Assembly (NCBI GenBank): GCA_003518245.1
Contig: DOZA01000059.1
Coordinates: 1 to 13,595, forward strand
DNA length: 13,595 bases
Source of the DNA: Bacteroidales bacterium
GTDB lineage: Bacteria > Bacteroidota > Bacteroidia > Bacteroidales > VadinHA17
Direction: 5' to 3'
The notes beneath the pieces were generated by a model. It had not been told where the DNA came from. It was given only the letters and a program-made list of their open reading frames with translations, and did not search any database. Shown piece after piece: positions 1 to 6,557 of this stretch. The translations under genes and the position numbers were made by a program. Position 1 is the stretch's first letter. Each line of letters opens with the position of its first letter.

Positions 1-384
1 CTGGGTCATAACTGGCTTTCAGAGGAGCAGTTTAATGATATACGTGATAAGTATACACCTGAAATAATAAGAAGAGTAGGGGACATGGCACGTAAGGTTG
101 GTGGCCATGGTGGAATGGACTTTATTATGGACTGGAGGCTTATTGATTGTTTGCGCAATGGTTTACCCCTTGACCAGGATGTTTATGATGCAGCCCTTTG
201 GAGCTCAATAAGCCCTCTTAGTGAGTGGTCTGTGGCGAACAGGTCAAATTCAATAGAAGTACCTGACTTTACATGTGGTTCATGGGTAGCTAATAAACCT
301 CATAATATAAACCTTGAAGAAGGAGGTTCAACAGGGGTGAGGAAGCTGGAGAAAGCTGATGCTTCAGTCCAAATGAATGTATAA
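1..384 (+). CDS. GH109-like Gfo/Idh/MocA family protein, C-terminal part (5' end outside window)
   Basis: The frame is open from base 1 and ends at TAA 382-384, giving 127 residues, so this is only the C-terminal quarter of a protein of about 440-480 residues. The stretch GGHGGMDFIMDWRLIDCLRN followed by GLPLDQDVYDAALWSS and later VPDFTCGSW is characteristic of the C-terminal domain of GH109 alpha-N-acetylgalactosaminidase-type proteins. Members of that family use a tightly bound NAD to oxidise the sugar at C3, eliminate the glycosidic bond and reduce again. The Rossmann domain and catalytic residues lie upstream of the window, so the substrate cannot be judged, and other GH109-like Gfo/Idh/MocA proteins share this tail. 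It converges on the gamma-glutamyltransferase gene with only 4 bases between stop codons and no visible terminator. Family placement is fairly sure; activity is inferred. Confidence 0.8.
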   Translation: MGHNWLSEEQFNDIRDKYTPEIIRRVGDMARKVGGHGGMDFIMDWRLIDCLRNGLPLDQDVYDAALWSSISPLSEWSVANRSNSIEVPDFTCGSWVANKPHNINLEEGGSTGVRKLEKADASVQMNV

Positions 385-388
385 ATAA

Positions 389-2077
389 TCAGTAACCTGC
401 TGCCTGCCCATCCTTTCTTGATTCGGAAGCTCCGTAATAGACACCTGTCTCGGGGTCTCTCATTATTGCCTGGTAACCGCCATAGCCACCCAGGTTCCAT
501 TGTATCTGGTGTCCTTTTATTATTAGTTTTTGTATTTCCTCCCATCTGAAACCACTTTCAAGGTTGACCTTACCCCCGTCAGTCATTATACCCCCGGTAG
601 GCTGTGAGGAGCCTGTATGGCGTATACGTGGTGCATCACCTGCTTCCTGCAGGTTCATTCCAAAATCTATAATATTTACAACTATCTGTGTATGACCCTG
701 TGGTTGCATGGCTCCGCCCATTACTCCGAAACTTATAAACGGTTTGCCGTCTTTTGTAATGAAAGCAGGAATTATTGTATGGAAGGGTCGTTTCCCCGGA
801 GCATATACATTAAAATGGCCTTCTTCAAGACTGAATAATTCTCCCCTGTCCTGTAAAATAAAACCCAGCCCGGGAGGACACATACCAGAACCCATGCCCC
901 GGTAGTTACTTTGTATGAGTGATACCATATTACCTTCTTTATCGGCTACAGTAAGGTAGATAGTATTACCAGTTTCGGGGTTTCCGGCCTTAACATTCCT
1001 TGCTGCCCGGTCAGGATTTATAAGTTTACGCCTTTTGTCAGCATATGTTTTTGAAATCAGCTCCTTTACAGGTATGTCATTAAAAGCCGGGTCGGAATAA
1101 TATTTAGCCCGGTCTTCAAAAGCCAGCTTTTTAGCTTCAACAAAATGATGAATATATTCTGCAGAACCAAAGCCCATATCTTTAATATTATATCCTTCAA
1201 GGATATTAAGCATTTGCAAAACAGCTGTTCCCTGGCCGTTAGGTGGTAATTCCCATACTGTATACCCCCTGTAACCGGTGCTTATTGGTTCCACCCATTC
1301 TGAATGATGCCTGGCCAGGTCTTCATATGAAAGGAAGCCGCCCTGTTCCTTCATAAAACCGGAGATTGTGTGTGCTATCGAACCTTTATAAAACTCGTCC
1401 CTGCCTTTTTTTGCTATCAGTTCCAGGGTGTTGGCCAGGGCAGGGTTCATGAAAATATCTCCCTTGCGGGGCGAATGGCTTCCTGGCATATATACATCTG
1501 CCACATTGGGGTATCTTTTCAGGTTACGGGTACCACTATTTAGATAAAAAGCTATAAGTTCTGATACCGGAAATCCTTCGCGGGCATATGTAATTGCTGG
1601 TTGGAGTATATCTTCCATAGGTATTTTGCCAAACATGCCGTGCATCTCAAACCATCCGTCTACACAGCCTGGTACTGAAACAGGAAGAGGTCCGGTAGCA
1701 GGAATATATTCATATCCCTTTTCATTGAAATAATCAAGTTTAAGTGATCGTGGTGATCTCCCGCTGCCGTTCAACCCGTAAAGCTTTTGCTTTTCAGCAC
1801 TCCATATGATAGCAAAAAGATCACCTCCTATACCACAACTTGTAGGTTCAACAAGACCCAGAACAGCATTGGCTGCTATTGCAGCATCAATAGCATTTCC
1901 TCCTTTCTTAAGTATATCAATTGCTACCTGTGTGGCTAATGGCTGACTTGTACATGCCATGCCGTTAACTGCTATAACTTCAGAACGGGTGGTAAAATCA
2001 TGACCTGTTATCCTGTCCTGGCTGTAAACTGCAACAGGAAGAATTAATATCAGGCAGAATATGAGAGATTTTTTCAT
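389..2077 (-). CDS. ggt: Gamma-glutamyltransferase, secreted (YwrD-like subgroup)
   Basis: This encodes a full-length N-terminal-nucleophile gamma-glutamyltransferase of 562 residues, expected to cleave glutathione and other gamma-glutamyl compounds after autoprocessing into two subunits. I chose ATG 2077: it gives a clean Sec signal peptide (MKKSLIFCLILILPVAVYS, then QD), while the upstream in-frame start at 2104 falls inside the predicted promoter. Visible family features are GNAIDAAIA and EPTSCGIGGD early in the large subunit, GSGRSPRSL as the likely gamma-glutamate-binding Arg region, and the nucleophile Thr at about residue 372 (GN-TIYLTVADKEGN). MGGAMQPQGH near the C-terminus is the form seen in YwrD-like members rather than the GGSRI form of E. 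coli Ggt. The protein is probably periplasmic. It is transcribed alone, towards the GH109-like gene. The family is certain; the substrate is not. Confidence 0.93.
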   Translation of the reverse strand: MKKSLIFCLILILPVAVYSQDRITGHDFTTRSEVIAVNGMACTSQPLATQVAIDILKKGGNAIDAAIAANAVLGLVEPTSCGIGGDLFAIIWSAEKQKLYGLNGSGRSPRSLKLDYFNEKGYEYIPATGPLPVSVPGCVDGWFEMHGMFGKIPMEDILQPAITYAREGFPVSELIAFYLNSGTRNLKRYPNVADVYMPGSHSPRKGDIFMNPALANTLELIAKKGRDEFYKGSIAHTISGFMKEQGGFLSYEDLARHHSEWVEPISTGYRGYTVWELPPNGQGTAVLQMLNILEGYNIKDMGFGSAEYIHHFVEAKKLAFEDRAKYYSDPAFNDIPVKELISKTYADKRRKLINPDRAARNVKAGNPETGNTIYLTVADKEGNMVSLIQSNYRGMGSGMCPPGLGFILQDRGELFSLEEGHFNVYAPGKRPFHTIIPAFITKDGKPFISFGVMGGAMQPQGHTQIVVNIIDFGMNLQEAGDAPRIRHTGSSQPTGGIMTDGGKVNLESGFRWEEIQKLIIKGHQIQWNLGGYGGYQAIMRDPETGVYYGASESRKDGQAAGY

Positions 2078-2101
2078 GATAAGCTTTTTTTGTGATTGTA
2101 A

Positions 2102-2132
2102 CAAAATTAAACTAATTGGACTAATTTGAAAA
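2102..2132 (-). promoter_or_regulatory. Predicted Bacteroidota-type promoter of the gamma-glutamyltransferase gene
   Basis: Read on the minus strand, TAATTTTG (2109 to 2102) matches the Bacteroidota -7 consensus TAnnTTTG. TTTTC (2132 to 2128) lies 18 bases upstream as a weaker -33-like element. This predicts transcription starting near 2095-2097 and a leader of about 20 bases before ATG 2077. It also argues against the upstream in-frame start at 2104. This rests on a consensus match only. Confidence 0.5.
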
Positions 2133-2205
2133 CTGTTCGTTATATTAATCCTGTTATAAATCCTGTGAGGGATTTTATTTTTTACTTGTAAAGATTAAGA
2201 TATGA

Positions 2206-2664
2206 AAAGCTATAACAGGTTATCTGGAAACCTTGCTTGATACTGATATTGATCAGTATCAATCAAGATTGCTCATGTCAAAAACGAAAACACAGGCAAT
2301 GAAACTTTCTGAACTGATAGATCATATATTGGTACTGAATAAACTGGAAGAGGGATCAGGGTATTATAAAACTGAGAATGTTCCAATATTTGATGTGATC
2401 AGAGGGGTGGTTGACAGTATGCGAATTAAACTCGAATCTAAGGAGATGCAGGTAAAAATTGATATCGACGAAAAACTTGTTTTGAGAGCTAACAGGATAC
2501 TACTGCATTCAATTTATCAGAATCTTATAATACTGCAATCATTATTTTTCTTCAGGTATGTTTTTAGTATTACCTGTATATCATTATTATCTGCTGCCTT
2601 TTTTATACTATCATGCAGTGCCTGCAGCCCAAATCCCATCTGGTTAATATCAAAAACGCCATAA
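2206..2664 (+). pseudogene. Sensor histidine kinase core fragment, truncated at both ends
   Basis: Translation in the frame of base 2206 gives AITGYLETLLDTDIDQYQ, then AMKLSELIDHILVLNKLEEG, then further residues up to RILLHSIYQNLI at about 2529. This is the second helix of a PhoR-like HisKA dimerisation domain and the start of the HATPase_c domain up to its N-box. The H-box with the phosphorylated His is missing: a stop (TGA 2203-2205) immediately precedes the fragment, and no good start codon exists (TTG 2233 is the first alternative, inside the helix). After about 2529 the open frame runs on to TAA 2664 but is simply the complement of the neighbouring exonuclease tail, with no G1/G2 ATP-binding boxes. 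I read it as a dead remnant of about 108 codons, cut at both ends. An assembly or deletion artefact is possible. Confidence 0.72.
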
Positions 2665-2666
2665 CC
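2517..2666 (-). pseudogene. Detached, frame-shifted C-terminal tail of the exonuclease/GIY-YIG gene
   Basis: One base after the TGC codon that ends the recognisable part of the upstream reading frame, a second minus-strand frame reads GYGVFDINQMGFGLQALHDS, continues through DNNDIQVILKTYLKKN, and ends IIRF with TGA at 2517-2519. This is what the extreme C-terminus of UvrC-like exonuclease/GIY-YIG proteins looks like (a G-[YF]-G start, a dI..ii..yl helix and a final II-[RKE]-[FY]). It joins directly to QVGIC of the main frame, so the roughly 45-50 residues normally found between CxGAC and GYG appear to be missing, and the frame is off by one base. The size of the loss is estimated from memory of the family, not from an alignment. 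Confidence 0.65.
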
Positions 2667-3723
2667 TGCATATTCCTACCTGCCTTTGGAAACAGCCGTT
2701 GTCCGATTTATAAAGCCCGCAGAGTTGTTGGCATAGCTCATATTTATCAACAAGAGACCTTATACTTGACCTTGCGCTTCCCCTTGATGTAAATACCGAA
2801 AGCGGATGAATATTTCTACCCCTGATGTTTTTTATTTCAAAGACTATGTATCCTTTATCATTGCGTGAAGAAAATACACCCCATGTGTAGCCGTTTCTCC
2901 TCTGTGCACGGTTATAGACAGGTTTATTTTGTTTTATCTCTTCTGATTCCTTTAATAGTGCAATTAGCTCATTACCTGTTAGTTCATAATCAATATCGAC
3001 TATCTCATCACGCATCTTCATGGCCCTTTTTGAAGTATTATTTGATAAATGGCTCATTACCCTCTGGTGAATATTCTTACTTTTTCCAATATAAATAAGC
3101 TGCTTATCAGTATTGTAAAAATAGTATACTCCTGGTTCTTCAGGAATATCATCGAGTTTCTTTGAATCCAGCGAGGGATTCAGTTTCGATATCTTGCTGT
3201 TTCGTATTATACATGGCATATATGATTCCTCATCAGCCTCAAGTAATAATTCAAACAGCTTTACCGTAGCCATGGCATCACCAGAAGCACGATGACGGTC
3301 ATTTATTTCTATTCCTGGTTCTTTGCATAAATTACCAAGACTGTATGAGCTGTGGCCGGGAAAAAGTTTGCGGCTCAGACTTACCGTGTCGAGTAGTTTC
3401 CTTTTATAGCTATATCCTAGATTTTTAAATTCCTGTCGAATAAACGAATAGTCAAACTTTGCATTATGTGCAACCAGTGTTTTGCCATCAGTTATTCCAA
3501 CTATATCTTTTGCTATCTCATAAAATCTGGGAGATTCTTCAACCATTTCATTGGTGATACCTGTAAGGTTTGTTACAAAATGCGGAATATTCCTTTCCGG
3601 ATTAACAAGGCTGCAAAACTCATCGATTATTTTTTTACCATCGTATATGTATATGGCTATCTCGGTTATCCTTTCCTTCCATGGACTGCCTCCTGTAGTT
3701 TCTATGTCAACTATAACATACAA
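2650..3723 (-). CDS. DEDDh exonuclease with GIY-YIG nuclease domain (UvrC/DnaQ-like), damaged 3' end
   Basis: The reading frame gives 357 residues from TTG 3723. The longer upstream frame (to 3960) is the antisense of the aminotransferase gene, and the family typically starts right at this M-Y-x-I-V-D-x-E-T-T-G, so TTG is my choice. Residues 1-165 form a DnaQ-like 3'-5' exonuclease: D6 and E8 in DIETTGG, D91 in HNAKFD, and H144 and D149 in HRASGDA, so all five catalytic residues are present. Residues 195-275 form a GIY-YIG domain (GVYYF, YIGKS, R221 in HQR, a Glu in the ELIALLKESE helix, NKPVYN). A UvrC-like region follows (LCQQLCGLYK, then GCFQRQVGIC). The frame then ends in the unrelated RLWRF and TGA at 2650. 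Both catalytic domains are whole, but the C-terminus is broken, so activity is uncertain. It is divergent from the aminotransferase gene, with 84 bases between starts. Confidence 0.8.
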   Translation of the reverse strand: MYVIVDIETTGGSPWKERITEIAIYIYDGKKIIDEFCSLVNPERNIPHFVTNLTGITNEMVEESPRFYEIAKDIVGITDGKTLVAHNAKFDYSFIRQEFKNLGYSYKRKLLDTVSLSRKLFPGHSSYSLGNLCKEPGIEINDRHRASGDAMATVKLFELLLEADEESYMPCIIRNSKISKLNPSLDSKKLDDIPEEPGVYYFYNTDKQLIYIGKSKNIHQRVMSHLSNNTSKRAMKMRDEIVDIDYELTGNELIALLKESEEIKQNKPVYNRAQRRNGYTWGVFSSRNDKGYIVFEIKNIRGRNIHPLSVFTSRGSARSSIRSLVDKYELCQQLCGLYKSDNGCFQRQVGICRLWRF

Positions 3724-3807
3724 ATGATCAAAATAGATGCTAATATATGTAGTTTTTAAGTCCCTTTGAAAATAAGTTATTATTTTTATGATTGAATAAG
3801 CATTATT

Positions 3808-4632
3808 ATGAGTGAGTGTGTAAGCAAGGAATTCATAGAGAATGGCATAGTTAGAGACAGGGCTGATTTTGATCTCAGTAAGATATTTGAGAATGAGGTA
3901 ATTTATGAGGTGATCAGGATAAGGGAGGGAATACCTGTCTTTCTGCATGATCACTACCAACGGCTTGTAAACAGTGCATCTCTTAATGGGAATAAATTAC
4001 TATATGGATTCGATGAACTGAAAGGACAGATACTGAAACTTATTGAACTGAGTGACATAGTCGAAGGGAATATCAAGATAAGCCTCAAATATTCAGAATC
4101 ATATACCGGCTGCCTGGTTTACTATGTTGATGCTCAGTATCCCGGACCTGAAATGTATGTAAACGGTGTTAAAGGTATATTATATTATGCTGAAAGGCGT
4201 AACCCCGTTATTAAAATCTTTAATCACAAATTAAGGTCGTCTATATATAATAAACTGATACAAACAAATGCTTATGAAGCACTCCTGGTTAACAGGAACG
4301 GTTATATAACAGAGGGAAGCAGATCAAATATTTTCTTTATAAAAGATAATGAAATAATTACAGCACCTGATGATTGCGTGTTGGGGGGTATAACCAGAAA
4401 AAAGATACTGGCTATAATTAAAAATGAAGAATTCAATATTGACTTCAGATGCCTGCATATCGATGAGCTGGGGACAGTAGATTCTTTGTTTATGACAGGT
4501 ACCTCTCCTGATGTATTGCCTTTCAAAGAAATAGAGAATTATAGTTACACTATTGAAAATGATATGCTTAATCTTATTACCGGAAAGTATAAGAGTTTAA
4601 TAGATTTTCATTTAAGGAAATTTAATAAATGA
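3808..4632 (+). CDS. Fold-type IV PLP-dependent aminotransferase / aminodeoxychorismate lyase-like enzyme
   Basis: This is a 274-residue class IV aminotransferase, the family of branched-chain aminotransferase, D-amino acid aminotransferase and 4-amino-4-deoxychorismate lyase. The PLP-binding Lys is K141 in FNHKLRSS. E169 in ITEGSRSNIFFI should hold the pyridine nitrogen, GGITRKK (193-199) and TGTSPDVLP (230-238) supply phosphate-binding residues, and FLHDHYQRL (45-53) is the usual N-terminal motif. Length and motif order are normal, so it looks intact. The sequence alone does not separate BCAT from PabC activity. No pabA/pabB or ilv genes lie nearby, and the protein is shorter than typical BCATs (about 300-350 residues), which leans towards PabC-like or another small amino-donor reaction. 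It is cytosolic and probably co-transcribed with the small gene 35 bases downstream. Confidence 0.87.
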   Translation: MSECVSKEFIENGIVRDRADFDLSKIFENEVIYEVIRIREGIPVFLHDHYQRLVNSASLNGNKLLYGFDELKGQILKLIELSDIVEGNIKISLKYSESYTGCLVYYVDAQYPGPEMYVNGVKGILYYAERRNPVIKIFNHKLRSSIYNKLIQTNAYEALLVNRNGYITEGSRSNIFFIKDNEIITAPDDCVLGGITRKKILAIIKNEEFNIDFRCLHIDELGTVDSLFMTGTSPDVLPFKEIENYSYTIENDMLNLITGKYKSLIDFHLRKFNK

Positions 4633-4667
4633 TCATTGATAATTATTAAGTAAATAATATAGATAAT

Positions 4668-4958
4668 ATGGCAAATATCCGGGACATGAAGAAAGATATT
4701 GATTACCTTGTTTATGAAGTTGTTTCTGATTGTTTTACAGCTATGAGTATAAATCAGAAAGAATCTGTTTCTGATGATCTGGCTGAGATAGTATCAGATG
4801 CTGTGAAGCTCAGGAATGATTTGTTCTCAAGAGCCAGGTACAGGGTTGATAATAGCAAACCTGAGAGCCCAAAGCAATACTATCGTAAAATGCGAAGTGA
4901 GCTGGTGACACGGATTGATGGACTATTCGTAAGATTAAGCAAGGTTATTGGTTCCTGA
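4668..4958 (+). CDS. Conserved small hypothetical protein (Bacteroidota)
   Basis: This 96-residue protein starts MANIRDMKKDIDYLVYEVVS. It has no signal peptide or membrane segment and looks almost entirely helical, with many charged residues (SDDLAEIVSDAVKLRNDLF, and a Lys/Arg-rich middle near SPKQYYRKMR). Small cytosolic proteins opening with a similar [KR]-x-[IL]-[KR]-[DE]-[LM]-K-K-D-I motif are, from memory, common and uncharacterised in Bacteroidales; I know no function. It follows the aminotransferase by 35 bases on the same strand, so co-transcription is likely. Its last 14 bases overlap the end of the convergent amrS gene. ATG 4668 is the only reasonable start. That it is a real gene is supported by this resemblance and by the tight fit between neighbours. 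Confidence 0.7.
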   Translation: MANIRDMKKDIDYLVYEVVSDCFTAMSINQKESVSDDLAEIVSDAVKLRNDLFSRARYRVDNSKPESPKQYYRKMRSELVTRIDGLFVRLSKVIGS

Positions 4959-5958
4959 AGTACTTGTAAATCAAACGACCACATTTTGAGCATCTGCCGT
5001 CAACCGTATTACGATGGCTTAAAAAGTAACCACTGCGCGAGGTAATAATCGAACCACAGTCAGGGCATACTGTATCCATTATACCAGGAATGTGAATATT
5101 TCCCGGGTAAACAAAGTTCAGTTTTTCTTTTGCTATATTATACATATCCTGAATGGTAGATGTCGGTGTGGGAGGAGCTGAAAAATTAAAATTCGGAAAA
5201 TACCTGCTGAGATGCAGTACTATATCAGACCCCAGGTTTTTATCCAGCCATGATACGCAATCCCTGAATTCATCCCTGTTGTCGTTATAGCCAGGAATAA
5301 TAAGGTATGTGATCTCAAGATGTTTACCTGCAAGGTGAATATCCTTAATGGTATTTAATACCGGTTTTAACCTTGACCCTGTATATTCTCTGTAGAAATC
5401 ATCATTAAAAGCTTTCAGATCAATATTAAAGGCATCTATGTATTCAATAAGCTCCTTAAGGGGTGCCTTGTTTATAAAACCATTACTCACCATTACAGTT
5501 GAGAGACCTGATTCTTTTGCTTTAACAGCCATATCCATCATGAATTCATACCAGACTATAGGTTCATTATATGTAAAGGCAAGCCCAATATTTGATTCTG
5601 TTTCCAGTGCTTCTTTAAGAATCTGAGATGGACTTATTATATTTTTTCTCCTGTTAATTACACTTGCAGATGGTTGCGATATTTCATGGTTCTGGCAGAA
5701 AGAGCATGTCATATTACAGCCAAATGATCCTATTGACAGTATCCGTTTGCCAGGATAGAAATGATACAATGGTTTCTTCTCTATGGGATCAACAGCCAGT
5801 GACGAGACATTACCGTATACCTCTGTTTGTAAAATACCGCCGATATTTTTCCTGACCAGGCATTTGCCTTGTTCACCCGGTTTAATATGACAGTTATGTG
5901 GACAAAGCACACATCTTATATCGCCATCTTCGAGTAATTTATAATATAAAGCTTTCAT
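4945..5958 (-). CDS. amrS: AmmeMemoRadiSam system radical SAM enzyme
   Basis: This 337-residue protein has the architecture of AmrS. An N-terminal Cys cluster (C16, C19, C23, C33 in RCVLCPHNC and GKCLVRKN) precedes the radical SAM motif C81-x3-C85-x2-C88 in GCNMTCSFCQNHEISQ. The barrel follows, with FTYNEP and NIDLKAFNDDFYREYTG, then RYFPNFNF and PPTP near residues 255-270. A C-terminal CPDCG ... CSKCG four-Cys site may bind zinc or a further cluster. YFPGKR/YHFYPGKRILSIGSFGC before the motif is also typical of the family. The system is named for co-occurrence with the Memo and AMMECR1 proteins; neither is encoded in this window, so any partners lie elsewhere. The substrate was not established in what I know. 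All Fe-S ligands are present and the gene looks intact. It is divergent from the doxX operon (114 bases between starts) and overlaps the small hypothetical gene by 14 bases, tail to tail. Confidence 0.9.
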   Translation of the reverse strand: MKALYYKLLEDGDIRCVLCPHNCHIKPGEQGKCLVRKNIGGILQTEVYGNVSSLAVDPIEKKPLYHFYPGKRILSIGSFGCNMTCSFCQNHEISQPSASVINRRKNIISPSQILKEALETESNIGLAFTYNEPIVWYEFMMDMAVKAKESGLSTVMVSNGFINKAPLKELIEYIDAFNIDLKAFNDDFYREYTGSRLKPVLNTIKDIHLAGKHLEITYLIIPGYNDNRDEFRDCVSWLDKNLGSDIVLHLSRYFPNFNFSAPPTPTSTIQDMYNIAKEKLNFVYPGNIHIPGIMDTVCPDCGSIITSRSGYFLSHRNTVDGRCSKCGRLIYKYFRNQ

Positions 5959-6003
5959 GCTCTGCTTTTTTTTATAAAGTTAGTAAATTATGTTAGATTG
6001 GTA

Positions 6004-6035
6004 TTTGGTTCAATTGAACAGAAGTAATAAATTTG
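6004..6035 (+). promoter_or_regulatory. Predicted promoter of the doxX-gfo-TIM barrel operon
   Basis: TTTG at 6004-6007 and TAAATTTG at 6028-6035, with a 20-base spacer, match the Bacteroidota sigma-ABfr consensus (TTTG, about 19-21 bases, TAnnTTTG) exactly at the conserved positions. Transcription would begin near 6041, about 30 bases before ATG 6073. It lies between the divergent amrS gene and the operon. No promoter of similar quality was found for amrS. The match is to consensus only, but it is the best promoter candidate in the window. Confidence 0.62.
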
Positions 6036-6072
6036 CGTATTCTCAAATAACATAATACAATAATCATTATAA

Positions 6073-6543
6073 ATGACAGGTAAGACTAATTATAGCAACA
6101 GCCAGCTGACCTTGCTGGTTGTGCTGCGCGTTTTAATAGGATGGCATTTTCTTTACGAGGGTTTATCAAAGCTTGTGAATCCTGACTGGTCTTCGGTTGC
6201 TTTTCTGCTGGATTCAAAAGGTGTATTTTCCTCCTTATTCTCTTCTCTGGCAACGAATCCTAATGTTTTAAAAATAGTTGATTTTATGAATATCTGGGGT
6301 CTTATACTCATAGGGTTGGGATTAATATTGGGATTATTTACACGAATTTCTATCATTGCCGGAATTGCATTACTCGGGATATATTACCTGTCACATCCCC
6401 CAATGGTAGGATTCTCCTTTTCTGTTCCCTCGGAAGGGTCTTACCTGTGGGTGAACAAAAACCTTATTGAGTTGGCAGCACTGTCAGTACTACTTGTTTT
6501 TCCTACATGGAAGAAAACAGGAATTGACAGGTTCATATTTTAA
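6073..6543 (+). CDS. DoxX-family membrane protein
   Basis: This 156-residue protein has four predicted membrane helices, at about 12-31, 70-89, 91-108 and 129-145. The first helix carries the typical DoxX opening LRVLIGWHFLYEGLSKL, with R19 and H25, followed by NPDW. A loop of about 35 residues separates helices 1 and 2, as in many Bacteroidota DoxX proteins. DoxX was named from a subunit of archaeal thiosulfate:quinone oxidoreductase; members are thought to sit in the inner membrane and take part in quinone-linked redox reactions, though most are untested. It is the first gene of an operon, 14 bases ahead of a Tat-exported oxidoreductase. That suggests, without proving, that it serves as a membrane electron outlet or partner for that enzyme. 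There are no Cys residues, so no thiol chemistry of its own. Confidence 0.82.
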   Translation: MTGKTNYSNSQLTLLVVLRVLIGWHFLYEGLSKLVNPDWSSVAFLLDSKGVFSSLFSSLATNPNVLKIVDFMNIWGLILIGLGLILGLFTRISIIAGIALLGIYYLSHPPMVGFSFSVPSEGSYLWVNKNLIELAALSVLLVFPTWKKTGIDRFIF

Positions 6544-6557
6544 AGATAGTTACAGAT

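Noticed and set aside
2078..2104. Nine-residue upstream start of the gamma-glutamyltransferase
   Set aside because: It would place the start inside the predicted promoter -7 element and adds charged residues before an otherwise perfect signal peptide.
2146..2176. Two copies of ATCCTGT about a dozen bases apart upstream of ggt
   Set aside because: A 7-base direct repeat in AT-rich sequence is expected by chance; no symmetry or link to the promoter.
3724..3960. 79-residue N-terminal extension of the exonuclease frame
   Set aside because: It lies antisense to the start of the aminotransferase gene, has no domain character, and the family's normal N-terminus begins at the TTG-encoded LYVIVDIETTG.
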